DNA of 64,000 nucleotides from Obesumbacterium proteus (GTDB lineage Bacteria > Pseudomonadota > Gammaproteobacteria > Enterobacterales > Enterobacteriaceae): positions 4,464,001-4,528,000 of the forward strand of contig NZ_CP014608.1 in the NCBI RefSeq assembly GCF_001586165.1, read 5' to 3'. Both the position numbers and the translations under genes were made by a program. The notes beneath the pieces are model-generated. The model was not told where the DNA came from. It worked only from the letters and a program-made list of their open reading frames with translations, and ran no database searches. Below, in pieces: positions 1 through 8,334 of the stretch (position 1 is the stretch's first letter; each line of letters opens with the position of its first letter).

Positions 1-1
1 G

Positions 2-1222
2 GTTCGCGCCTTCACCGGCGTTGGTGGTGTGCCTTTATTCATTGAGCGCGCAGATGGCGCTTACCTGTACGATGCCGATGGCAAAGCCTACATTGATTAC
101 GTTGGCTCATGGGGGCCAATGGTTCTCGGCCACAACCATCCAGCGATTCGCGAAGCCGTGCTAGAGGCAGTTAGCCGTGGCTTAAGCTTTGGCGCACCAA
201 CCGAAATGGAAGTCAAAATGGCCGAACTGGTCACCACGCTGGTGCCAAGCATGGACATGGTGCGTATGGTGAACTCAGGTACAGAAGCCACCATGAGCGC
301 CATCCGTCTGGCTCGTGGCTTTACCGGCCGCGATAAGATCATCAAGTTCGAAGGTTGCTACCACGGCCACGCCGATCACCTGCTGGTGAAAGCGGGCTCG
401 GGTGCCCTCACCTTAGGCCAGCCAAACTCTCCGGGCGTTCCGGCTGACTTTGCTAAACATACGCTGACCTGCACCTATAACGATATCGAATCCGTTTTAC
501 AGGCGTTCAAGCAATACCCTGACGACATCGCCTGCATCATCGTTGAGCCGGTAGCAGGAAACATGAACTGTATTCCTCCACAGCCTGAATTCCTGCCAGG
601 TTTACGTGAGCTATGCGACCAATACGGCGCGTTGCTAATTATTGATGAAGTGATGACAGGCTTCCGCGTTGCGTTGGCTGGTGCTCAGGATTATTACGGC
701 GTGACGCCGGACCTAACCTGCTTAGGCAAAATCATCGGCGGCGGTATGCCCGTTGGCGCATTCGGCGGTCGCCGTGATGTGATGGAAGCACTGGCACCCA
801 CCGGCCCTGTTTATCAAGCCGGTACGCTATCAGGTAACCCTGTCGCGATGGCCGCGGGCTTCGCCTGTCTCAACGAGATCTCTCAGCCGGGCATCTATCC
901 ACAGTTGACCGAACTCACCGACAATCTCGCTTCCGGCCTGTTAGATGCTGCGCAAAAAGAAGACATTCCACTTGTAGTGAATCACGTGGGCGGCATGTTT
1001 GGGATTTTCTTCACCGATCAGGAAACCGTTACCTGCTATCAGGACGTGACGCGTTGCGACGTCGAACGATTCAAGCAGTTCTTCCATTTGATGCTGGAAG
1101 AAGGCGTGTACTTCGCTCCTTCTGCGTTTGAAGCCGGCTTTATGTCGCTGGCGCATTCACAGGAAGATATTCAGAAAACCATCGATGCCGCGCGTCGTTG
1201 TTTTGTGAAGATGAAGAAATAG
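2..1222 (+). CDS. hemL: Glutamate-1-semialdehyde 2,1-aminomutase, 5' end outside window
   Basis: This PLP enzyme converts glutamate-1-semialdehyde to 5-aminolevulinate in the C5 route to haem. The reading frame is open to the first bases, starting with VRAFTGVGG, so about 22 N-terminal residues lie outside the window; 406 residues are visible against about 426 for the family. The PLP-binding lysine is in CLGKIIGGGMPVG (codon 728-730), and the conserved NSGTEATMSA and IIDEVMTGFR segments are intact. Similarity to enteric HemL is high throughout. The internal GTG at 29 is not the start, because conserved sequence continues upstream of it. A strong hairpin follows the stop. Confidence 0.97.
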   Translation, partial: VRAFTGVGGVPLFIERADGAYLYDADGKAYIDYVGSWGPMVLGHNHPAIREAVLEAVSRGLSFGAPTEMEVKMAELVTTLVPSMDMVRMVNSGTEATMSAIRLARGFTGRDKIIKFEGCYHGHADHLLVKAGSGALTLGQPNSPGVPADFAKHTLTCTYNDIESVLQAFKQYPDDIACIIVEPVAGNMNCIPPQPEFLPGLRELCDQYGALLIIDEVMTGFRVALAGAQDYYGVTPDLTCLGKIIGGGMPVGAFGGRRDVMEALAPTGPVYQAGTLSGNPVAMAAGFACLNEISQPGIYPQLTELTDNLASGLLDAAQKEDIPLVVNHVGGMFGIFFTDQETVTCYQDVTRCDVERFKQFFHLMLEEGVYFAPSAFEAGFMSLAHSQEDIQKTIDAARRCFVKMKK

Positions 1223-1233
1223 GTTTTATCTCA

Positions 1234-1260
1234 AGTACGCCGCGCCGCGGCGTACTGTTT
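1234..1260 (+). terminator. Rho-independent terminator after hemL
   Basis: A 9-bp perfect stem (1234-1242 with 1248-1256, loop CGCCG) is followed by a short T run. It lies 11 bases after the hemL stop and also faces the convergent yqaE gene. Confidence 0.75.
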
Positions 1261-1306
1261 TCACTAAACTCGTGTACCACACTCGGTTTACTACACTCGG
1301 CCCATT

Positions 1307-1465
1307 TTAATTACGCGTTTGGATCCAGAATGCATGGATAAGTCCTGGAATATAGCCCAACAGCGTTAAGATAATATTTAGCAGAAAAGCGCCGCCAATC
1401 CCTTTGTCTAACAATACCCCTAGCGGCGGCAATATAATGGTGAAAACAATTCGCCAAAATCCCAT
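1307..1465 (-). CDS. yqaE: Small membrane protein of the YqaE/Pmp3 family
   Basis: A 52-residue protein that is almost entirely two hydrophobic helices, MGFWRIVFTIILPPLGVLL and a second segment ending GYIPGLIHAFW, which is the Pmp3/UPF0057 signature. Family members sit in the inner membrane and in yeast affect membrane potential; the bacterial role is unclear. The start at 1465 is preceded by a clear AAGGAGA Shine-Dalgarno (complement of 1471-1477); an upstream in-frame start at 1528 would add 21 non-conserved residues and is rejected. It converges on hemL across the hemL terminator. Confidence 0.9.
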   Translation of the reverse strand: MGFWRIVFTIILPPLGVLLDKGIGGAFLLNIILTLLGYIPGLIHAFWIQTRN

Positions 1466-1693
1466 CTCACTCTCCTTAAATTGTGTTAATGAATCCCCAT
1501 CATCTTGATGAGACACAACATTAAGCATAGACCGTCAGCCACAACGTGATAAAAAAATCAGATAATTAGCCATAAATTCCACCGTATGCAGGCGTTTTTT
1601 TATCGGCAGGAAGGCTTTCCCACGTAATAACACACCATCGGGTAACATATAAACCTAATCCACAATCGCCATTGACAGTGCCTTAAGAGAATG

Positions 1694-1708
1694 GTTGTAT
1701 TATACAAC
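1694..1708. promoter_or_regulatory. Palindromic operator candidate for the MarR-GNAT regulator
   Basis: GTTGTATTATACAAC is a 15-bp palindrome with 7-bp arms and one central base. It lies 22 bases upstream of the preferred start codon (1730) of a MarR-domain gene. The size and TTGTAT/ATACAA half-sites fit MarR-family operators, which commonly sit in the gene's own promoter or leader. Autoregulation is inferred. Confidence 0.55.
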
Positions 1709-1729
1709 TTAATTTTAAAGGCCAGTATA

Positions 1730-2677
1730 ATGAGCAATCCAACATCCATCATTGAAGAAATACGCGTAGCTTCACGACAAATGGTACGGGAGCTCGGTTT
1801 TATGCGTAGCACACTGGCCGCAACTGAATACTCCCCATCAGTAGTTCATACCTTACTTGAAATAGAACATCGTGGGTCGATGACAGCTGCGGAGTTAGTA
1901 CAGATCTTAGGGCTTGAGAAGTCTAGCGTCAGCCGTATGTTAGCTAAACTTCTCAGTGCAGGTGAACTGGAAGAATGCCCTTCAGCCAAAGATGCCAGAA
2001 TCAAACAGCTCAGCCTTAGTGCACAGGGCCGGAAAACGGTAGAAAGAATTAATCATTACGCTAACGAGCTCGTCATCGCTGCATTAAAAAAAATGAATCC
2101 ACATCAGCAAAATGCAGCCTCACAGGGGCTTATGATCTATGCCAATGCGCTACAAGCCTGCCGCGAAAATAACGAAATGAGCACTCAAAACAATCTACAA
2201 ATTGTTTCCGGCTACCATCCCGGAATGATTGGCCGCATCGCTGAAATGCACGGCGGTTACTATGCTAGGGAGCACAATTTCGGTAGCTTTTTTGAGGCAA
2301 GAGTTGCAACAGAATTAGCTGAATTCTCCGGGCGTTTAGACAATGAGTGTAATCAAATTTGGCTGGCTATGTTGAACGGGCGTGTTGTCGGCTCGGTCGC
2401 AATCGACGGTGAAGATCTTGGCAACGGCGAGGCTCATTTGCGGTGGTTCATTCTTGACGATAGCTGTCGAGGCAACAGAACTGGCAGAAAGTTAATAGCA
2501 GAAGCGATGAAGTTTTGCGATAAAAGAGGATTTTCTGCGGTTCAACTATGGACCTTTAATAAATTGACCGCAGCAAGGAGTTTATACGAATCATTTGGTT
2601 TTAAACTAACGAAAGAGTGGGAAGGAACTCAATGGGGAAGCAGCATCACAGAACAGCAGTTTACACGCAAAATTTAA
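1730..2677 (+). CDS. MarR-GNAT fusion: winged-helix regulator with acetyltransferase domain
   Basis: A 315-residue two-domain protein. Residues 1-145 are MarR-like: helix-turn-helix around 51-75 (MTAAELVQILGLEKSSVSRM) followed by a basic wing near 85-95 (SAKDARIKQL). Residues about 156-315 are a GNAT N-acetyltransferase, with the acetyl-CoA loop R247-G-N-R-T-G252 after the strand AHLRWFILDD. Such fusions are known in many bacteria, with mostly unknown substrates. I chose ATG 1730 because an earlier in-frame ATG at 1691 would place the palindrome at 1694-1708 inside the coding region. The gene is noticeably AT-richer than the hemL and guaA neighbours, consistent with acquisition. The substrate and the ligand sensed cannot be read from sequence. 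Confidence 0.85.
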   Translation: MSNPTSIIEEIRVASRQMVRELGFMRSTLAATEYSPSVVHTLLEIEHRGSMTAAELVQILGLEKSSVSRMLAKLLSAGELEECPSAKDARIKQLSLSAQGRKTVERINHYANELVIAALKKMNPHQQNAASQGLMIYANALQACRENNEMSTQNNLQIVSGYHPGMIGRIAEMHGGYYAREHNFGSFFEARVATELAEFSGRLDNECNQIWLAMLNGRVVGSVAIDGEDLGNGEAHLRWFILDDSCRGNRTGRKLIAEAMKFCDKRGFSAVQLWTFNKLTAARSLYESFGFKLTKEWEGTQWGSSITEQQFTRKI

Positions 2678-2852
2678 TCATCACCCCGTAACCCTTCAAA
2701 TAAAACAGGGTTATTGCGTGACTGACTCATGCAGCAAGCCTACCGCTTGAAGGGCAACGATTTATGCAACAACGCCTTTTTGATAAGGATCTAATTGCCA
2801 GCGTCCTATGCTACATTTGATTCAAATTGTAAAATAATGGAATAGGTGTAGC

Positions 2853-4451
2853 ATGAGTTTCTTCGATAAATTCAGCGCGGACAAGTTGAAAGATGCGGCT
2901 GCAACTGCTAAGCGGACTGCGTCAAACATTGCGGACCAGGCGGGCAAAGCTACAACGAAGGCTATCGATGCAGTCATGGAACATGACTATGCGGGCACCC
3001 GTGACTATCTTACAGATCAGGCCGTCAAGGCGAGCGATGGCGTTGTGAACATGAAAGACAGTGCCGTCGATGCCGTACAGAATTTCGACCTGAACGAAAC
3101 AACAGAAGCCGCTATAAAATTTTCCAAGCAATCAGCAAGCAAGCTCAACCGCATGTTCCGCGATACACTAGAACTGGATAAGACCACGTTCGACATGGTC
3201 AACGACGTTAAAAAGCGTCTACCTACCCCAGCGAGCTCCGTGGACGACATCTACGAGCAATGCCGCAAAGAATCAATTCGACGCGCGATCGCTGCTTTTA
3301 TGCTAGGAGGCATCCTAGATGAAAAAAGTGTAGCTAAATATGGCAAGCTGACTGACGACTACGATACCTATCGACACGAAAAACAGGGCACGTTTGGTGA
3401 CTACTCCCATGCAAAGCCCTCGCATAAAACGCCGAACGGCACGGTTTTCCGGAATGACTACAACCCGGATGAACCTTTGGTCTATGAACGAAATAAGGCT
3501 ACTATTGTCTCGGTCGATCACATCACCTCAAGAAAAGAAATCTTCTCTTCTCTGCTGTTGAAAATGGGCCTGACCGATGAACAGTTGGGTAAGGTCGTGA
3601 ACGACCCCGGCAATCTGAAGTACATGCACCGAAGCATCAACAGCCAAAAGGGTGAGGCTGACCTGTATGACTGGCTGTCCGCGAATTCTAAGTCACATCC
3701 TACCGATGACAGTAAGTTGATCGTGACGATCAAGGGATCAGGTAAAGAGCATGTCATCGACAAAAAGGCGGTCGATAAAATTTATGCAGAGAGCAAGCAG
3801 GTTATCCGCTCTGCAAAAATCCAGGCCGTTAAAGAGATCGGTACCACTGTTGCCTTCACTGGCGCGACCATGGCCGCACAACAGGTCGTGGGCCTGATTG
3901 TGGTGGAGACCATTGACGTGTTCATGGATGAACTGAAACGCATGAAGTTTGTCTCCGAAGAAGGAATTGTTGAGGAGATGAAGCTCAGCAAGAATCGCCT
4001 GAGCGCTGAACTCGCCAAGCGTTTTGAAGAACGTCAAATTTGGTCGAGTGCAAAATCACTGGGCATCGAGGCTGGCGTAGCAGGCGCCTTGAGCGTGATA
4101 CCTCAGATTCTCATTTCTTTGGTATTGAAGATGCCTTCATTTGTCTTTGCGCTGATTCGTGAGAGCACCCTCAGCGTTGTGCGTGCAATCCGTATCGTTA
4201 CCAGCAATGAGCCAGATAAATTGGCGGCCTTGCAAGTCGTGATTATGGGCGCGGCATCGGCTGTTGCCGGCATTTACGCCCAACGGGTTATTAGCCAAGG
4301 CATTGCCGCAGTGCCATTACTGAATAAATACAACTCGCAAGTCTCCTCGGTCCTGTCAGGGGTGATTGTCACCGCTGTCCCATTGGCCGCGATTTACACG
4401 TTCGAGCAAAACAAATCAAAGTTGGTGCTAAAGCTGGTCGGCCCCAAGTAG
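2853..4451 (+). CDS. Unrecognised 532-aa protein with HNH-like motif and hydrophobic C-terminal helices
   Basis: I do not recognise this family. Three parts can be seen. Residues 1-100 are Ala/Lys/Asp-rich amphipathic helix (for example KLKDAAATAKRTASNIADQA), like phasin or LEA-type segments. Residues about 215-270 match the HNH nuclease pattern without zinc cysteines: V221-D-H223-I, then D251-x-x-N254-L-K-Y, then N263-x-x-K266-G, an H-N-N type arrangement. Residues about 331-356, 402-437, 456-476 and 481-515 are hydrophobic and could be membrane helices. It stands alone, separated by 175 bp from the MarR-GNAT gene, and ends at a strong terminator. The start at 2853 has only a weak AGGTG ribosome site. 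A membrane-linked nuclease in phage defence or an abortive response is one reading; this is inference from motif and location, not a known function. Confidence 0.8.
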   Translation: MSFFDKFSADKLKDAAATAKRTASNIADQAGKATTKAIDAVMEHDYAGTRDYLTDQAVKASDGVVNMKDSAVDAVQNFDLNETTEAAIKFSKQSASKLNRMFRDTLELDKTTFDMVNDVKKRLPTPASSVDDIYEQCRKESIRRAIAAFMLGGILDEKSVAKYGKLTDDYDTYRHEKQGTFGDYSHAKPSHKTPNGTVFRNDYNPDEPLVYERNKATIVSVDHITSRKEIFSSLLLKMGLTDEQLGKVVNDPGNLKYMHRSINSQKGEADLYDWLSANSKSHPTDDSKLIVTIKGSGKEHVIDKKAVDKIYAESKQVIRSAKIQAVKEIGTTVAFTGATMAAQQVVGLIVVETIDVFMDELKRMKFVSEEGIVEEMKLSKNRLSAELAKRFEERQIWSSAKSLGIEAGVAGALSVIPQILISLVLKMPSFVFALIRESTLSVVRAIRIVTSNEPDKLAALQVVIMGAASAVAGIYAQRVISQGIAAVPLLNKYNSQVSSVLSGVIVTAVPLAAIYTFEQNKSKLVLKLVGPK

Positions 4452-4472
4452 CAGAAAGCCACTATGCAAAAC

Positions 4473-4507
4473 AAAAAGGCCCGCCAAAACAACTGGCGGG
4501 CCTTTTT
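4473..4507. terminator. Strong rho-independent terminator, bidirectional
   Basis: A 14-bp stem, AAAAAGGCCCGCCA (4473-4486) paired with 4494-4507, with a 7-base loop and A/T tracts on both sides. It lies 22 bases after the stop of the HNH-like gene. Confidence 0.92.
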
Positions 4508-4936
4508 GTAAACTGAGAGCACACGATGCTGCCATCATGATGAGTTTGAATATGCCAGCCTCAAGCTGCGCAGGTTCGGATGGCTCATTCGCAGACATTC
4601 GTCTGCGGATGGCCTGTCTCCGATAGAGTTCGAGAGACGTAATCCTGTGCCGTCTAGGAAAGGCTCGTCGATTCATTTCCTAGATGATTTCTGACTTCAC
4701 GCGGTTGCTTCATCACTTTCACTAAAAGACTGCTCGTCGGCAAAGAGCGAGCATTCATGTTGCAGAGGCGATGGGCAGCAAACGTTGCAGAACAGTCTGT
4801 GCCTTCCACTTACTGAACAGCAGGACACAGCGCAAATTGTCCCCAATTTGCAGGCTTCTGACAAATACCATGCCAGTCACTGGATGTGCTCTTGGCATCA
4901 GCGTTACCCAACTTGTGACACCTGACTCGATGCCAT
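4508..4936. other. Non-coding stretch between the HNH-like gene and guaA
   Basis: No gene is supported here. Short open frames on both strands lack ribosome sites and family resemblance. Small hairpins are present, such as CGCAGAC/GTCTGCG at 4590-4607. I looked for a second copy of the guaA 3' end that would mark an attachment site and saw none. The stretch could be decayed island DNA. Confidence 0.4.
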
Positions 4937-4978
4937 AAAAAATGCCATTGATAACGCAAAAAAACATCATCAATGGCA
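4937..4978 (-). terminator. Terminator downstream of guaBA
   Basis: Read on the minus strand, a 9-bp stem TGCCATTGA/TCAATGGCA (4970-4978 with 4943-4951) closes a loop of 18 bases and is followed by six T residues (4937-4942). It lies 40 bases beyond the guaA stop. Confidence 0.65.
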
Positions 4979-5017
4979 CATTAAATATTATTTAAATAAG
5001 ATGCTTAGAAAAAAACC

Positions 5018-6595
5018 TCACTCCCACTCAATGGTAGCCGGTGGCTTGCCGGAGATGTCATACACCACGCGGGAAATACCGTTAACTTCATTGATGATGC
5101 GGTTGGAGACGCGGCCAAGGAAATCGTATGGCAGATGTGCCCAATGCGCGGTCATGAAGTCGATAGTTTCTACCGCACGCAGAGAGACAACCCAATCGTA
5201 TTTACGACCATCGCCCATCACGCCAACGGAACGAACCGGCAGGAACACAGTGAATGCCTGACTCACTTTGTTATACAGATCCGCTTTGTGCAGTTCTTCG
5301 ATGAAGATAGCATCCGCACGACGCAGCAGATCGCAGTACTCTTTCTTCACTTCGCCCAGCACACGAACGCCTAAACCAGGACCAGGGAACGGATGGCGAT
5401 ACAGCATATCGTATGGCAGACCAAGTTCCAGACCGATCTTACGCACTTCATCTTTAAAGAGCTCTTTCAGCGGTTCAACCAGACCCAGCTTCATCTCTTT
5501 TGGCAGGCCGCCCACGTTATGGTGAGACTTAATCACGTGCGCTTTGCCTGTTGCGGATGCCGCAGACTCGATCACGTCTGGGTAGATAGTACCCTGTGCC
5601 AACCACTTAACGCCCGGCTGTTTGCACGCTTCTTCATCAAAGACTTCAACGAATACGCGGCCGATAGTTTTACGTTTAGCTTCTGGATCGTTAATGCCAG
5701 ACAGCGCGCTCAGGAAGCGTTCTTCGGCCTTAACGTGGATGATATTCAGACCGAATTTATCGCCGAACATCTCCATCACCTGCTCGCCTTCGTTCAAGCG
5801 CAGCAGACCATTATCAACGAATACGCAGGTCAGACGTTTGCCGATAGCACGGTGCAGCAGCAGCGCAGTCACAGAAGAGTCAACGCCGCCAGACAGGCCC
5901 AGAATGACTTCATCTTCGCCCACTTGTTCACGCAGACGCGCTACCGCATCTTCGATGATCGTAGCTGGCGTCCACAGAGCTTCACAGCCGCAGATATCCA
6001 GAATGAAACGCTCCAGCATGCGCTGGCCCTGATGGGTATGAGTCACTTCAGGATGGAACTGAACGCCGTAGAAACGTTTTTCGTCGTTCGCCATAATGGC
6101 GTAAGGGCAGGTTTCAGTGCTGGCAACGGTGACAAAATCAGAAGGGATCGCGGTAACTTTATCGCCATGGCTCATCCAAACGTCCAGCACTGGGGTGCCG
6201 TCTTTAGTCAGAGAGTCTTTGATATCATCAAACATTTTGCTGTGCGCAGTTACTTCAACCTGTGCATAGCCAAATTCACGTTCGTTTGAGCTTTCAACAT
6301 GACCACCCAGTTGCATCGCCATGGTCTGCATGCCGTAGCACACGCCAAACACAGGCACACCGGCAGTAAATACGTATTCTGGCGCACGTGGGCTGTTGTT
6401 CTCAGTCGTGCTTTCAGGGCCGCCAGACAGAATAATACCGCTTGGGTTGAATTCACGGATCTGCTCTTCGGTGACATCCCATGCCCACAGCTCGCAGTAT
6501 ACGCCGATCTCACGCACGCGGCGTGCAAGAAGCTGAGTGTATTGGGAGCCGAAATCCAGAATCAGAATGCGATGCTTATGAATATTTTGAGTCAT
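5018..6595 (-). CDS. guaA: GMP synthase (glutamine-hydrolysing)
   Basis: Cytosolic enzyme that aminates XMP to GMP using ATP and glutamine, the last step of guanine nucleotide synthesis. The 525 residues equal the E. coli length. The N-terminal glutamine amidotransferase has its triad at C86 (GVCYGMQ), H181 and E183 (QFHPEV). The ATP pyrophosphatase P-loop SGGVDSS is at 235-241, followed by the dimerisation domain ending in TIEWE. It lies 102 bp downstream of guaB on the same strand, forming the usual guaBA operon. The 3' end of guaA is a known insertion hotspot for genomic islands, which fits the unusual genes just beyond it. Confidence 0.98.
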   Translation of the reverse strand: MTQNIHKHRILILDFGSQYTQLLARRVREIGVYCELWAWDVTEEQIREFNPSGIILSGGPESTTENNSPRAPEYVFTAGVPVFGVCYGMQTMAMQLGGHVESSNEREFGYAQVEVTAHSKMFDDIKDSLTKDGTPVLDVWMSHGDKVTAIPSDFVTVASTETCPYAIMANDEKRFYGVQFHPEVTHTHQGQRMLERFILDICGCEALWTPATIIEDAVARLREQVGEDEVILGLSGGVDSSVTALLLHRAIGKRLTCVFVDNGLLRLNEGEQVMEMFGDKFGLNIIHVKAEERFLSALSGINDPEAKRKTIGRVFVEVFDEEACKQPGVKWLAQGTIYPDVIESAASATGKAHVIKSHHNVGGLPKEMKLGLVEPLKELFKDEVRKIGLELGLPYDMLYRHPFPGPGLGVRVLGEVKKEYCDLLRRADAIFIEELHKADLYNKVSQAFTVFLPVRSVGVMGDGRKYDWVVSLRAVETIDFMTAHWAHLPYDFLGRVSNRIINEVNGISRVVYDISGKPPATIEWE

Positions 6596-6697
6596 GTAAG
6601 GCCTTGTTTAGAAAAATAAATAGCCAAAAAAACGAAAACAGGTCACTGAATATTCAGCGGTGAGAACAGCTTGGTGCCCTCACCGCCTATAAAGATA

Positions 6698-8164
6698 TTA
6701 CGAACCCATGCGGTAGTTCGGTGACTCTTTAGTGATGGTCACATCGTGAACGTGGCTTTCTTGAATCCCCGCGCCGCTGATACGAACAAACTCAGCTTTG
6801 GTACGCAGTTCATCAATGGTTGCACAGCCGGTCAAACCCATGCATGAGCGCAGGCCGCCCATTTGCTGATGGATAATCGCTTTCAGGTGGCCTTTGTAAG
6901 CTACGCGGCCTTCGATACCTTCAGGAACCAGTTTGTCCGCAGCGTTATCGCTCTGGAAGTAACGGTCAGAAGAACCTTTGGACATCGCGCCCAGTGAACC
7001 CATACCGCGATATGATTTGAAAGAGCGGCCTTGATACAGTTCGATCTCACCTGGAGATTCTTCGGTACCTGCCAGCATACCACCGACCATGACGCAGCTT
7101 GCGCCAGCGGCCAGTGCTTTCGCGATATCACCGGAGAAACGGATACCGCCATCGGCGATAACAGGAATACCGGTGCCTTCCAGCGCTTCAACAGCGTCTG
7201 AAACGGCAGTGATCTGTGGAACACCAACGCCGGTAACAATACGCGTCGTACAAATAGAGCCAGGGCCGATACCGACTTTAACCGCGTTCACACCGGCTTC
7301 TGCCAATGCTCTTGCGCCCGCGGCCGTGGCAACGTTGCCGCCGATAATTTGCAGATCAGGGAATTTAGCGCGAGTTTCGCGAATACGTTGTAACACGCCT
7401 TCAGAATGGCCGTGGGAAGAGTCGATCAGCAGTACGTCAACACCGGCTTCAACCAGCGCTGCAATGCGCTCTTCGTTGCCTGCACCCGCACCTACCGCAG
7501 CACCTACGCGCAGACGGCCATGCTCATCTTTACACGCGTTAGGTTTGCGCTCTGCTTTCTGGAAGTCTTTAACGGTGATCATGCCGCACAGGTGGAAGTT
7601 ATCGTCAACAACCAGCGCTTTTTCAACACGTTTTTCGTGCATGCGCTGTAGAACGACTTCGCGAGCCTCACCTTCTTTCACGGTAACCAAACGCTCTTTC
7701 GGCGTCATTACCGCGGTAACAGGCTGCTCTAGATCGGTAACAAAGCGCACGTCACGACCGGTGATGATACCAACCAGTTCCAGGTCGTCAGTAACGACAG
7801 GATAACCAGCAAAGCCATTGCGCTCGGTCAGCTCTTTCACTTCACGCAGAGTCGTGGTTGGGGTCACCGTTTGAGGATCTTTTACCACGCCGCTTTCATG
7901 TTTTTTGACGCGACGAACTTCTTCAGCCTGACGCTCAATAGACATGTTTTTGTGGATGAAACCAATACCGCCTTCCTGTGCCAACGCAATCGCGAGGCGC
8001 GCTTCGGTAACGGTGTCCATTGCCGCAGACAGCATTGGGATATTCATACGAATGGATGAAGTCAGCTGAGTGCTAAGATCGGCAGTGTTTGGCAGAACGG
8101 TAGAATGGGCTGGAACTAAGAGAACGTCATCAAACGTTAGGGCTTCTTTTACGATACGTAGCAT
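6698..8164 (-). CDS. guaB: Inosine-5'-monophosphate dehydrogenase
   Basis: NAD-dependent oxidation of IMP to XMP, the committed step towards GMP. It has 488 residues, as in E. coli. The catalytic loop GPGSICTTR carries C305; two CBS domains lie at about 93-205 inside the TIM barrel. The start at 8164 (MLRIVKEALTFDDV) matches the family N-terminus and follows a GGTGAG ribosome site; a start ten codons upstream is rejected. It heads guaBA and is divergent from xseA, with a PurR-like box in the shared promoter region. Confidence 0.98.
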   Translation of the reverse strand: MLRIVKEALTFDDVLLVPAHSTVLPNTADLSTQLTSSIRMNIPMLSAAMDTVTEARLAIALAQEGGIGFIHKNMSIERQAEEVRRVKKHESGVVKDPQTVTPTTTLREVKELTERNGFAGYPVVTDDLELVGIITGRDVRFVTDLEQPVTAVMTPKERLVTVKEGEAREVVLQRMHEKRVEKALVVDDNFHLCGMITVKDFQKAERKPNACKDEHGRLRVGAAVGAGAGNEERIAALVEAGVDVLLIDSSHGHSEGVLQRIRETRAKFPDLQIIGGNVATAAGARALAEAGVNAVKVGIGPGSICTTRIVTGVGVPQITAVSDAVEALEGTGIPVIADGGIRFSGDIAKALAAGASCVMVGGMLAGTEESPGEIELYQGRSFKSYRGMGSLGAMSKGSSDRYFQSDNAADKLVPEGIEGRVAYKGHLKAIIHQQMGGLRSCMGLTGCATIDELRTKAEFVRISGAGIQESHVHDVTITKESPNYRMGS

Positions 8165-8226
8165 GGGCAATATCTCACCAGGGTGGTAAATCAAATAGAT
8201 TTAATATTGCCGCGGCATTATACAGG

Positions 8227-8242
8227 CCGAAAACGGTTGCCT
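8227..8242. promoter_or_regulatory. PurR-type operator in the guaB-xseA promoter region
   Basis: Read on the minus strand, AGGCAACCGTTTTCGG matches the PurR consensus ACGCAAACGTTTTCGT at 13 of 16 positions and lies about 63 bp upstream of the guaB start. PurR control of guaBA is established in E. coli; the site here is inferred from similarity. Confidence 0.65.
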
Positions 8243-8334
8243 CCAGTACTTTTTACAAAAAAGTCTTGCGAAGGTCATTCAAGCATGTAGTATCGACTGA
8301 TTAACACCTTGATTTAGAGTTTGATCTACGTCAC

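Noticed and set aside
4428..4676. 82-codon minus-strand frame beyond the HNH-like gene
   Set aside because: It runs through the strong terminator at 4473-4507 and has no ribosome site or family resemblance.
4755..4979. 74-codon minus-strand frame beside guaA
   Set aside because: Its start lies within the guaBA terminator hairpin and nothing in it is recognisable.
5018..5050. Attachment-site duplication of the guaA 3' end
   Set aside because: I searched 1200-5017 by eye for a second copy of the sequence around CCCACTCAATGG and found none.
5393..6289. 298-codon open frame on the plus strand across guaA
   Set aside because: It is antisense to the conserved guaA frame, has no ribosome site and no recognisable family; it is a codon-usage shadow.
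7089..7805. 238-codon open frame on the plus strand across guaB
   Set aside because: Low-complexity Pro/Ser/Thr composition antisense to guaB; a shadow frame.
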